DNA of 5,678 nucleotides from Nitrospirota bacterium (GCA_024277515.1 JAJRVB010000162.1:1-5678); one strand, 5' to 3'. Positions 1 to 5,678 are shown, counted from the first letter of the stretch. Notes: generated from the sequence alone by a model not told the origin. Translations and numbers: made by a program.

Positions 1-633
1 GCGTCACATAAAGGAGCGCTGAAGGCCGGAGGCAGGACCATAGCCGTGCTGGGTTCAGGGATAGACGTGCCTTATCCCGCTTCCAACAGGGACCTGATGA
101 AGACCATAGAATCTTCAGGGGTCCTCATAAGTGAATTCCCCCTGGGGACCGCCCCTTCAAGGGAGAATTTTCCGAGGAGAAACAGGATTATAAGCGCGTT
201 ATCCTTCGGGGTCATTGTTGTTGAGGCAGCGCTTGACAGCGGCTCTTTAATTACAGTAGCATATGCCCTCGAACAGGGCAAAGAGGTGTTTGCAGTGCCC
301 GGTAACATCACATCAAAGAATTCCATGGGGACCAATGATCTCATAAAAAAAGGCGCAAGGCTTATAGACAGCGCTGATGAAGTTATCGAGGAACTGCGGC
401 CTCAGCTCAGGGGCGTCCTGAAAGAAGACAGGCTGAACTCAGCAGATACGCTGCCTGAGATGTCTGATGAAGAAACAGCAATATTCAATTATATAAGCAG
501 CGGCCCCCGGCATATTGATGCCATTACAAGAATGGTAAATATTACAAGCAGCAAGGCACTGTCATTACTCTTAAACCTTGAACTTCAAGGACTTATACGG
601 CAGACACAGGGGAAACATTTTTCTCTGAACTAA
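1..633 (+). CDS. dprA: DNA-processing protein DprA (Smf), C-terminal part, 5' truncated by window edge
   Basis: DprA binds incoming single-stranded DNA in the cytoplasm and loads RecA on it during natural transformation; it is also widespread in bacteria not known to be competent. The frame is open from base 1 and encodes 210 residues before TAA at 631-633. Family full length is about 360, so roughly the first 150 residues (N-terminal SAM-like region and start of the Rossmann-like fold) lie outside the window. Visible Rossmann-like motifs in order are HKGAL, GGRTIAVLGSGIDVPYP, LISEFPLG, FPRRNRIIS, SGSLITVAYALEQGKEVFAVPG and NDLIKKGA. The last ~60 residues (from about LPEMSDEE) match the DprA winged-helix domain, ending LELQGLIRQTQGKHFSLN. 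A GTG at 46 is open to use as a start but lies inside the conserved fold, so it is not the real one. topA follows after 74 bp, a neighbour pair common in bacteria. No frameshift is seen. Confidence 0.96.
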   Translation, partial: ASHKGALKAGGRTIAVLGSGIDVPYPASNRDLMKTIESSGVLISEFPLGTAPSRENFPRRNRIISALSFGVIVVEAALDSGSLITVAYALEQGKEVFAVPGNITSKNSMGTNDLIKKGARLIDSADEVIEELRPQLRGVLKEDRLNSADTLPEMSDEETAIFNYISSGPRHIDAITRMVNITSSKALSLLLNLELQGLIRQTQGKHFSLN

Positions 634-707
634 ACCGGATAAAGATTGCATGAAAACTGCCGATAAATAAATTCGTAGAGAATCAGGAAAATATGGAGCT
701 TTTATAG

Positions 708-2987
708 ATGAAGTCACTTTTGATTGTTGAGTCACCGACAAAGGTCAAGACCCTCAGCAAGTTTCTTGGGAAATCATTTACGATCAAGGCCTCTGTGGGA
801 CATATAAAAGACCTTCCGCGCAAGGAGCTCGGAGTTGATGTTGAGAATGATCTTGCCCCGACTTACGTTGTAATTGAGGGAAAAGAAAAGGTGCTCCGGG
901 ACCTGAAGAAGGCGGCCAAATCCGCTGACCGGATTTTCCTCGGACCTGACCCTGACAGAGAGGGAGAGGCGATCGCATGGCATATTGCCGAGGAACTGAA
1001 CGGCTCCTCAGACAAGGTCTTTCGGGTGGAATTCAATGAAATCACGGAAAAAGCCGTAACAGAGGCCATAAAGAATCCGAGAAAGGTTGACATGAATCTT
1101 GTTGATGCCCAGCAGGCGCGGCGGATTCTTGACAGGCTTGTCGGCTATAAGCTCTCTCCCCTGCTCTGGCGCAAGGTACGCCGGGGACTGAGTGCAGGAA
1201 GGGTCCAGTCAGTCGCCCTGAGGCTTGTCGTTGACAGGGAACGTGAAATTGAGGCATTCAAGTCCGTTGAATACTGGAGTATCACTGCACACCTTGAAGG
1301 CGCCGAGCCGCCGCCCTTTGATGCCAAGCTCCTCCGCATTAATGGTAAAAAAGCGAAAATCGAGAACGAGCAGCAGGCCAGGGAAATATTAGGCGAACTG
1401 GAAGGCAAACGTTTCCCTGTAAAAAAGATAGAAAAGAAACAGAGAAGACGCTCTCCCGCGCCTCCGTTTATTACGAGCACGCTTCAGCAGGAGGCATCAC
1501 GAAAACTCAGGTTTACCGCAAAGAAAACCATGATGGTCGCCCAGCAGCTCTATGAAGGCATTGAACTCGGAGGAGAGGGATCAGCCGGACTTATCACTTA
1601 TATGAGGACCGATTCCGTGAAGGTCGCGTCTGAGGCTCAGCAGGAAGCGCGCGCCCTGATCAGAGGGGAATTCGGCAAGGATTATGTCCCGCAAAAGCCT
1701 CCTGTTTACAAAAGCAAGAAATCCGCACAGGAAGCCCACGAAGCCGTCAGGCCGACTTCCGTCATCAGGGTCCCTGCGGGCATCAAAAGCTATCTGTCGA
1801 GGGACCAGTATAATCTTTACAGACTCATCTGGAACCGTTTTGTCGCGAGTCAGATGCATGTTGCGCTTCTTGAGCAGACTTCCATCGACATTGTTCCTGA
1901 AAACGGCAGTCCGGATTCCGAGGGGAAATATTTGTTCAGGGCGTCCGGGACTGTTGTGAAGTTTCCCGGTTTTATGAAACTCTATACTGAAGGCGGTGAC
2001 AGCGCCTCTGAAGATGAAGGACTGCTTCCCTCACTTTCTGAAGGAGATGTCCTGAAAACATCCGGGATCACGCCGAAACAGCATTTTACACAGCCGCCGC
2101 CGAGATTTTCAGAGGCATCACTCGTCAAGGAACTTGAAGCAAAGGGGATCGGCAGGCCAAGCACATACGCAAATATATTGTCAACAATACAGGACAGAAA
2201 ATATGCGGAAAAGGATGAGGGCAGGTTTAAACCCACAGAACTTGGAATGCTGGTGAGTGATCTTCTTGTTGAGAGGTTCTCTGATGTTATGGACTACAAC
2301 TTTACGGCCAACATGGAGAACAATCTTGACAGGATCGAAGAGGGGGGCCTCAGGTGGACCGATATTGTAATGGACTTTTACCGGCCCTTCGACAAGGACC
2401 TGTCAGAGGCGATGGAAACCCTCGGCAAGGTCAAACCCAAAGACATCCCCACTGACGAGGTGTGCGACAAATGCGGAAAACCGATGGTCATAAAGTGGGG
2501 CAGACACGGCAGGTTCATTGCATGCACCGGCTGGCCTGACTGCAAAAACACAAAACCCCTTGAACAGGAGGGAGCGGACGGCAATGGACAGGGCGCCGCA
2601 AAGGAGGTTGACGAAAAATGTGAGAAGTGCGGCTCTCCAATGGTCCTGAAGTCCGGGAGGTTCGGGAGGTTCCTTGCCTGCAGCAAATACCCCGAATGCA
2701 AGACGACCAAGCCTATCAGCACCGGAATAAAATGTCCTGATGACGGAGGCGACATCGTCGAAAGACAGACGAAAAAGGGCAAGCTGTTTTTCAGCTGCGG
2801 CAATTACCCCAATTGCAAATTCGCCACATGGTACAGGCCCGTCAGCAAACAATGCCCCTCATGCGGAGCAGACTTTCTCGTCGAAAAAAAGACCAAAAAG
2901 GAGCAGGTACTGACATGCCTGAATAAAGGGTGTCAATACAAGGAAGAGCTCCAGGAAGATGCAGCGGAACCGGCCGGAGTCGAGTAA
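708..2987 (+). CDS. topA: DNA topoisomerase I (type IA), with four C-terminal zinc-ribbon repeats
   Basis: TopA relaxes negative supercoils by cutting one DNA strand through a 5'-phosphotyrosine link. The 759-residue product is complete and of normal family length. The Toprim domain is N-terminal, with MKSLLIVESPTK (catalytic Glu8, Lys12) and the metal-binding DPDREGEA motif (Asp81, Asp83, Glu85). The active-site Tyr298 lies in GLITYMRTDS, followed by Arg300. GIGRPSTYA at about 480-488 is another family signature. Four C-terminal zinc-ribbon repeats follow: Cys586/589/606/612, Cys638/641/658/664, Cys676/697/703 (second Cys position filled by Asp) and Cys716/719/737/742. The tail is acidic. 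ATG 708 is chosen because the family begins directly with the M-K-S-L-L-I-V-E-S-P pattern and GGAG lies at 695-698, nine bases upstream. It may be co-transcribed with dprA, as no terminator is visible in the 74-bp gap. Confidence 0.98.
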   Translation: MKSLLIVESPTKVKTLSKFLGKSFTIKASVGHIKDLPRKELGVDVENDLAPTYVVIEGKEKVLRDLKKAAKSADRIFLGPDPDREGEAIAWHIAEELNGSSDKVFRVEFNEITEKAVTEAIKNPRKVDMNLVDAQQARRILDRLVGYKLSPLLWRKVRRGLSAGRVQSVALRLVVDREREIEAFKSVEYWSITAHLEGAEPPPFDAKLLRINGKKAKIENEQQAREILGELEGKRFPVKKIEKKQRRRSPAPPFITSTLQQEASRKLRFTAKKTMMVAQQLYEGIELGGEGSAGLITYMRTDSVKVASEAQQEARALIRGEFGKDYVPQKPPVYKSKKSAQEAHEAVRPTSVIRVPAGIKSYLSRDQYNLYRLIWNRFVASQMHVALLEQTSIDIVPENGSPDSEGKYLFRASGTVVKFPGFMKLYTEGGDSASEDEGLLPSLSEGDVLKTSGITPKQHFTQPPPRFSEASLVKELEAKGIGRPSTYANILSTIQDRKYAEKDEGRFKPTELGMLVSDLLVERFSDVMDYNFTANMENNLDRIEEGGLRWTDIVMDFYRPFDKDLSEAMETLGKVKPKDIPTDEVCDKCGKPMVIKWGRHGRFIACTGWPDCKNTKPLEQEGADGNGQGAAKEVDEKCEKCGSPMVLKSGRFGRFLACSKYPECKTTKPISTGIKCPDDGGDIVERQTKKGKLFFSCGNYPNCKFATWYRPVSKQCPSCGADFLVEKKTKKEQVLTCLNKGCQYKEELQEDAAEPAGVE

Positions 2988-2995
2988 AAAAGCTG

Positions 2996-3919
2996 TCATC
3001 CCAGTTCCCTCATCAGTGCGTCCATGTCTCCGGGCACTGGAGCGGTAAATTCCATTAATTCTCCACTGACCGGTTGTCTGAGCTTTAAAGAAACAGCATG
3101 CAGCATCTGACGGGGGACTCTTATGAGCTTCTGTCCGTGTTTTATCCGGGTCTTCTGCCCGTACGTTTTGTCCCCCAGCACCGGATGACCAAGGGATGCG
3201 AAATGGACCCTTATCTGGTGAGTCCTCCCCGTAATGATCCTGACTTTTACGAGTGTCGCCGTGCCGAATCTTTTTATGACTTCAAACCGGGTGATCGCCT
3301 CTTTCCCTTTTTTTGTTCTGGTTGACATCTTTTTCCGGTCCGACTCCGACCTGCCGATCGAAGCCGTTATTTCTCCACGGTCTTTTTTTATACTTTCAAA
3401 GACAAGAGCAAGATAATACTTTTCAATCTGCCTGTCCCGAAACTGCCTGACAAGTGCGTAATAAGCCGCGTCATCTTTGGCCACCACCAGGAGTCCTGAC
3501 GTATCCTTGTCGAGACGGTGCACGACCCCCGGTCTCAATGGCGCACCGATCGATGAAAGTTTACTGCATTGAAATACAAGGGCATTCATAAGCGTACCGC
3601 TTCTGTTACCCAGTGCCGGATATATGACCATGTCCGGGGGTTTGTTCACGACCACAATATGTTCATCCTCATAAATAATATCCAGAGGGATCTCTTCCGG
3701 AATGAGGATGGCCTCCGGCTGGGCAGGGACTTCCATCTCTATCCTGTCACCCTCCCTAAGCCTGTACCCTGGTTTTTCCCTGATGGAATTAACGGTTATC
3801 AGCCCCTTCCTGATAAGTTTCTGGATAAAGGAACGGGTCAGATAACTGTTCCCGGCAATAAAAGTGTCAAGCCGGTGATTACTGCCCTGTGAAGGCACGC
3901 TATAAATGTTTTTTGTCAT
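2996..3919 (-). CDS. Large-subunit rRNA pseudouridine synthase, RluA/RluD family
   Basis: This enzyme isomerises uridine to pseudouridine, most likely in 23S rRNA (RluD-type sites in helix 69) during ribosome assembly in the cytoplasm. The product has 307 residues, normal for the family. An N-terminal S4 RNA-binding domain (about 14-75, starting NHRLDTFIAG) precedes the catalytic domain. The signature RPGVVHRLDKDTSGLLVVAK places the catalytic Asp at 137. GRTHQIRVHFASLGHPVLGD (231-250) is the conserved C-terminal motif. The usual His in the NKPxxxVVHP segment is Tyr100 here (NKPPDMVIYPALGN). The ATG at 3919 gives the expected short lead into the S4 domain, but no Shine-Dalgarno sequence precedes it, and an ATA-rich stretch reaches almost to the start. 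The stop TGA (2998-2996) faces the topA stop with 8 bp between. RluD is the best guess; RluC or another RluA-family member cannot be excluded, so no symbol is given. Confidence 0.95.
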   Translation of the reverse strand: MTKNIYSVPSQGSNHRLDTFIAGNSYLTRSFIQKLIRKGLITVNSIREKPGYRLREGDRIEMEVPAQPEAILIPEEIPLDIIYEDEHIVVVNKPPDMVIYPALGNRSGTLMNALVFQCSKLSSIGAPLRPGVVHRLDKDTSGLLVVAKDDAAYYALVRQFRDRQIEKYYLALVFESIKKDRGEITASIGRSESDRKKMSTRTKKGKEAITRFEVIKRFGTATLVKVRIITGRTHQIRVHFASLGHPVLGDKTYGQKTRIKHGQKLIRVPRQMLHAVSLKLRQPVSGELMEFTAPVPGDMDALMRELG

Positions 3920-3942
3920 GAAATATATAATACTTATATGAC

Positions 3943-3972
3943 TTGACAGAAAACAACGATGTATTATTTAAT
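3943..3972 (+). promoter_or_regulatory. Sigma70-like promoter for the rhodanese gene
   Basis: A perfect -35 hexamer TTGACA (3943-3948) is followed by 18 bp and a -10 hexamer TTTAAT (3967-3972, five of six consensus bases). Transcription would start near 3979, giving a leader of about 73 bases before the ATG at 4052. The site lies in the 132-bp region between the divergent pseudouridine synthase and rhodanese genes. Strength and use are inferred from sequence only. Confidence 0.6.
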
Positions 3973-3979
3973 ATCTGGT

Positions 3980-3996
3980 AATTGTTCATAACAATT
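3980..3996. promoter_or_regulatory. Perfect 7-3-7 palindrome at the predicted transcription start, candidate operator
   Basis: AATTGTT (3980-3986), spacer CAT, AACAATT (3990-3996) forms a perfect inverted repeat. It covers about +2 to +18 relative to the start predicted from the upstream promoter, a typical place for a repressor site. The AT-rich arms with a 3-nt loop would make a poor RNA hairpin, so DNA binding is the likelier role. I do not recognise the cognate regulator; the spacing does not fit the FadR-type GntR consensus or the FNR/CRP pattern. Confidence 0.4.
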
Positions 3997-4040
3997 GCCG
4001 CGCTTAATAACATCTTTTCAAAAATGTAAAATAACACTAA

Positions 4041-4047
4041 GAGGAGG
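4041..4047 (+). promoter_or_regulatory. Ribosome binding site deciding the rhodanese start
   Basis: GAGGAGG is a strong Shine-Dalgarno match four bases before ATG 4052. It settles the choice between this ATG and an in-frame TTG at 3995, which has no such site and lies inside the palindrome. Confidence 0.85.
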
Positions 4048-4051
4048 AAGT

Positions 4052-4966
4052 ATGTATTTACGCAAGAAAAGTATTATCTGTATCATGGCATTAATGTTTG
4101 CCGTCCCGCTTTTTACAGGATACCAGAATGCCTATGCCAACGGAGTAAACAAGCTTGTCGAAACAGAATGGCTCGCGAAAAACCTGAATACCGTAAAAGT
4201 AATATTCGTGGACAACTGGCCTTCCGATAAGGAAGCATACATGAAGAAGCACATAAAAGGCTCTGTCTATATGGGCATCGGCGCATTAATGGGCGCAATC
4301 AGCCCCAATCCCCCTGACAAGGAAAAATTTGAAGGGATGATGCACAGGCTCGGCGTCAACAGTAGTGATCATGTAGTCCTGTACGGCGCAAAGGGTGACA
4401 GTGTATTTGTACTTGGCGCGTTCTGGCTCATGGAATACTTCGGCAATAATAACGTCAAATACCTCAACGGAGGACTCGCAAAGTGGAATAAAGAGAATCT
4501 TCCTTCAGAGGGAGGCATGAAGCAGGCCAACCCCGGTAATTTCAAGGTTTCATCCAGAAATGAGTCCATAAGGATAGTGGCTGAAGACGTACTGAAGAAA
4601 CTGGGCAGTGCAAATACGGTTATTGTGGATTCACGGAACACCGAATTTTATACCGGCAAGACAAAGGAAGGGGAAGTCAAAAGATTGGGACACATCCCCG
4701 GCGCCCTTGATATGGGATACTATGTAACAAATTTCAATGAGAAAGACGGCACATTTAAATCAACATCTGAATTAAAGTCCATTTATGAAGCAAAGGGCGT
4801 TACAAAAGACAAAGAGGTCATCACATACTGCCAGGGCGGAATAAAGGCCGCAAATTCATACTTTGTGCTCAAACACCTGCTCGGCTATCCGGACGTCAAG
4901 GTATACGTTGGATCATGGGGTGAGTGGAGCGGACTGGACCCTGACAAGTATCCAATTGAAAAATAA
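4052..4966 (+). CDS. Exported two-domain rhodanese (thiosulfate sulfurtransferase type)
   Basis: Rhodaneses move sulfane sulfur from a donor such as thiosulfate to an acceptor through a cysteine persulfide. The 304-residue product starts with a Sec-type signal peptide: basic MYLRKK, a hydrophobic core to about residue 23, and a likely cut after AYA (27-29). It should act outside the cytoplasmic membrane. Two rhodanese domains follow. The first (about 33-155; HIKGSVYM, VVLYGAKGDSVFVLGAFW) lacks the catalytic Cys and is structural, as usual in this family. The second (about 175-300) has VIVDSRNTEFY (Asp193, Arg195), GHIPGA and the active loop CQGGIK with Cys260, then YFVLKHLLGYPDVKVYVGSWGEW. 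The loop is closer to the thiosulfate type (CRxGx[R/K]) than to the mercaptopyruvate type (CGxGxT), but Gln replaces the usual first Arg, so the substrate is uncertain. It has its own promoter and a strong terminator, so it can be monocistronic. Confidence 0.93.
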   Translation: MYLRKKSIICIMALMFAVPLFTGYQNAYANGVNKLVETEWLAKNLNTVKVIFVDNWPSDKEAYMKKHIKGSVYMGIGALMGAISPNPPDKEKFEGMMHRLGVNSSDHVVLYGAKGDSVFVLGAFWLMEYFGNNNVKYLNGGLAKWNKENLPSEGGMKQANPGNFKVSSRNESIRIVAEDVLKKLGSANTVIVDSRNTEFYTGKTKEGEVKRLGHIPGALDMGYYVTNFNEKDGTFKSTSELKSIYEAKGVTKDKEVITYCQGGIKAANSYFVLKHLLGYPDVKVYVGSWGEWSGLDPDKYPIEK

Positions 4967-4980
4967 GGTATTCACATTCA

Positions 4981-5022
4981 GCAATGCCCGGGACATTTCT
5001 TATGCCCGGGCATTGCTTTTTT
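4981..5022 (+). terminator. Rho-independent terminator after the rhodanese gene
   Basis: GCAATGCCCGGG (4981-4992) pairs perfectly with CCCGGGCATTGC (5005-5016) across a 12-nt loop, and a run of six T (5017-5022) follows directly. One extra A-T pair (4980/5017) can extend the stem. It starts 14 bases after the rhodanese stop and should end most transcripts before the DsrE-like gene. Confidence 0.93.
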
Positions 5023-5038
5023 ATCTTTCTCAAAGATA
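5022..5038. repeat. Perfect 7-3-7 inverted repeat between terminator and DsrE-like gene
   Basis: TATCTTT (5022-5028), spacer CTC, AAAGATA (5032-5038) is a perfect palindrome that begins at the end of the terminator T-run and ends 11 bases before the next ribosome binding site. It could be an operator over a weak promoter (TTGCTT 5013-5018, 16 bp, GATACT 5035-5040) or a small leader hairpin. Both roles are inference. Confidence 0.4.
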
Positions 5039-5058
5039 CTGTAAGAGATGGAGGATAC

Positions 5059-5361
5059 ATGATACTCGGAATTCTTGTGAACACTGACAGGCATACGGAA
5101 CACCTTGTCGGACTGACAAAAGCGGCCGTTGCAGGAGGACATGAAGTCATCATCTTTTTTATGGATTCAGGGGTAAAGCTCCTTGTAAATCCCACTGTGA
5201 CAAGCCTTTGTGACCATTCAGGGGTCAATATGAGTTTCTGCGATTACACCACTCAGAAAAACGGTATCTCCAAAGAAGGTGTCTGTGACGAGATTGTATG
5301 CGGAAGCCAGTACAACAACGCTACAATGAATCACGAAGCCGACCGGGTGATAGTTCTGTAA
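5059..5361 (+). CDS. DsrE/TusD-like small sulfur-relay family protein
   Basis: DsrE-fold proteins carry sulfur as a cysteine persulfide or serve in sulfur relay and sensing in the cytoplasm. The product has 100 residues, no signal peptide and no membrane segment. The pattern fits the fold: a first strand MILGILVNT, helix HLVGLTKAAVAGG, strand EVIIFFMDSGVKLL, then GVNMSFCDYTTQKNGI, and a last strand EADRVIVL. By my recollection of E. coli TusD (…NICVAAALRRGV… and a C-terminal DRVVQF), Cys61 aligns with the active Cys78 of TusD. Further cysteines are at 51, 76 and 81. GSQYNNATM near the C-terminus is a distinctive segment. ATG 5059 is chosen because GGAGG lies at 5050-5054, and because earlier in-frame starts fall inside the terminator hairpin. 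It follows the exported rhodanese gene but is separated from it by the terminator. The 56-codon gene follows 11 bases later, probably in the same transcript. The acceptor or donor partner is not shown by the sequence. Confidence 0.85.
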   Translation: MILGILVNTDRHTEHLVGLTKAAVAGGHEVIIFFMDSGVKLLVNPTVTSLCDHSGVNMSFCDYTTQKNGISKEGVCDEIVCGSQYNNATMNHEADRVIVL

Positions 5362-5372
5362 TTTAAAAACAT

Positions 5373-5543
5373 ATGAAAATTCTGCATATCATTAATGAAG
5401 GCCTGAGTCCCCTTCCCGAGCGGATCATCGATGTCCAGTCCCGGGACAATGAAGTCAGGGTGGTTGAGCTTTCAAAAAAAGACATATCGTATGAGTCGGT
5501 CATCAACGATATCTTTTCTCACGACAGGGTAATCTCCTGGTAG
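5373..5543 (+). CDS. 56-residue protein of unknown function, possible short DsrH/TusB-like companion
   Basis: ATG 5373 opens a 56-codon frame to TAG 5541, with TAA directly after as a second in-frame stop. An in-frame TAA at 5364 rules out a longer start. The product looks like a small beta-alpha-beta-alpha-beta unit: strand MKILHIINEG, helix LPERIIDVQS, strand EVRVVELSK, helix YESVINDIFS and strand DRVISW. It has no cysteine, signal peptide or membrane segment. The end DRVISW resembles the end of the preceding DsrE-like protein (DRVIVL), and a terminal Trp is also seen in TusB/DsrH. That makes a reduced DsrH-like partner plausible, but at 56 residues it is well short of the ~95 usual for TusB. 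No clear Shine-Dalgarno sequence precedes it, so translation may be coupled to the upstream gene, 11 bases away. Coding is supported by the regular alternation of hydrophobic residues, the operon-like spacing and the start position. Confidence 0.7.
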   Translation: MKILHIINEGLSPLPERIIDVQSRDNEVRVVELSKKDISYESVINDIFSHDRVISW

Positions 5544-5591
5544 TAAAGTCTATGCCTCCGACTTTGTCCTGCGTCACTATTCAGTCTTGTA

Positions 5592-5649
5592 TTTAATGTC
5601 AAATGCCAAAACCAAAATGTCAAACCAAACTTTAATGTTAAATGACAAA
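5592..5649. repeat. AT-rich imperfect direct repeat in the terminal gene-free stretch
   Basis: TTTAATGTCAAATGCCAAA (5592-5610) and TTTAATGTTAAATGACAAA (5631-5649) match at 17 of 19 positions with a 39-bp period. A related AAAATGTCAAACCAAA lies between them (5614-5629). The window's last bases, ATTTGAC (5672-5678), are the inverse of the GTCAAAT core (5598-5604). The 135 bp after 5543 show no gene, tRNA or clear terminator. The repeat may be the edge of a larger intergenic repeat that runs past the window. Confidence 0.5.
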
Positions 5650-5678
5650 TAAATTCATGCGGCAGCTTTCAATTTGAC

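Noticed and set aside
646..673. Promoter for topA in the dprA-topA gap (TTGCAT-N16-TAAATT)
   Set aside because: Both hexamers are weak matches (TAAATT has four of six), and the gap is short enough for co-transcription, so it is not called.
1145..1480. Minus-strand open frame of 111 codons inside topA
   Set aside because: It is a shadow of the conserved topoisomerase frame, with no ribosome binding site or recognisable protein.
2378..2852. Long open frames on the minus strand opposite the zinc-ribbon end of topA (141 and 149 codons)
   Set aside because: They lie wholly inside topA, whose conserved cysteine repeats explain the sequence. Their translations show no family pattern.
3995..4051. 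TTG at 3995 as an upstream start of the rhodanese, adding 19 residues
   Set aside because: It has no Shine-Dalgarno site, lies inside the palindrome, and would put a charged stretch before a good signal peptide. ATG 4052 has GAGGAGG just upstream.
4984..5058. In-frame upstream starts for the DsrE-like gene
   Set aside because: They fall inside the terminator hairpin, and the added residues are encoded by the stem and T-run. ATG 5059 has GGAGG and begins the first strand of the fold.
5544..5678. CRISPR-like array in the terminal repeats
   Set aside because: The repeat units are short, imperfect and only two to three in number. The spacing holds a related repeat segment instead of a unique spacer, and no cas genes are visible.

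Overview
The window reads as ordinary bacterial chromosome with dense coding and short intergenic gaps. It holds three housekeeping genes, followed by a small sulfur-related cluster. The codon style, the dprA-topA adjacency and a rhodanese/DsrE pair beside housekeeping genes would suit an anaerobic or sulfur-cycling lineage, such as Nitrospirota (Thermodesulfovibrio-like) or a Desulfobacterota-type bacterium. That placement is an impression from protein style, not a demonstrated assignment.

Layout. Positions 1-633 (+) carry the 3' part of dprA, which is cut by the window edge. It is followed 74 bp later by a complete topA (708-2987, +), which encodes DNA topoisomerase I with four C-terminal zinc-ribbon repeats. 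An RluD/RluA-family 23S rRNA pseudouridine synthase gene lies on the minus strand (2996-3919) and converges on topA with only 8 bp between the stop codons. Positions 3920-4051 form a divergent intergenic region. It contains a good sigma70-like promoter for the next plus-strand gene (TTGACA, 18 bp, TTTAAT) and, at the expected start of transcription, a perfect 7-3-7 palindrome that could be an operator.

Positions 4052-4966 (+) encode an exported two-domain rhodanese (thiosulfate sulfurtransferase type) with a signal peptide. Its gene ends at a textbook rho-independent terminator (4981-5022). A second 7-3-7 palindrome follows directly, then a 100-residue DsrE/TusD-like protein (5059-5361, +). 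Eleven bases later comes a 56-codon gene (5373-5543, +) that ends in Ser-Trp and looks like a very short companion of the DsrE-like protein. The last 135 bp hold no gene but contain an AT-rich imperfect direct repeat.

How the genes fit together. DprA (loading of incoming single-stranded DNA onto RecA), TopA (relaxation of negative supercoils) and the pseudouridine synthase (ribosome maturation) are core functions. The rhodanese, DsrE-like and 56-residue proteins look like a sulfur-handling group. The rhodanese would act on sulfane sulfur outside the cytoplasmic membrane, and the two small proteins would act in the cytoplasm. The terminator between the rhodanese and the small genes means they are not simply one operon. 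I see no CRISPR array, mobile-element gene, tRNA or rRNA. The least-explained parts are the 56-residue gene, the two palindromes and the terminal AT-rich repeat.
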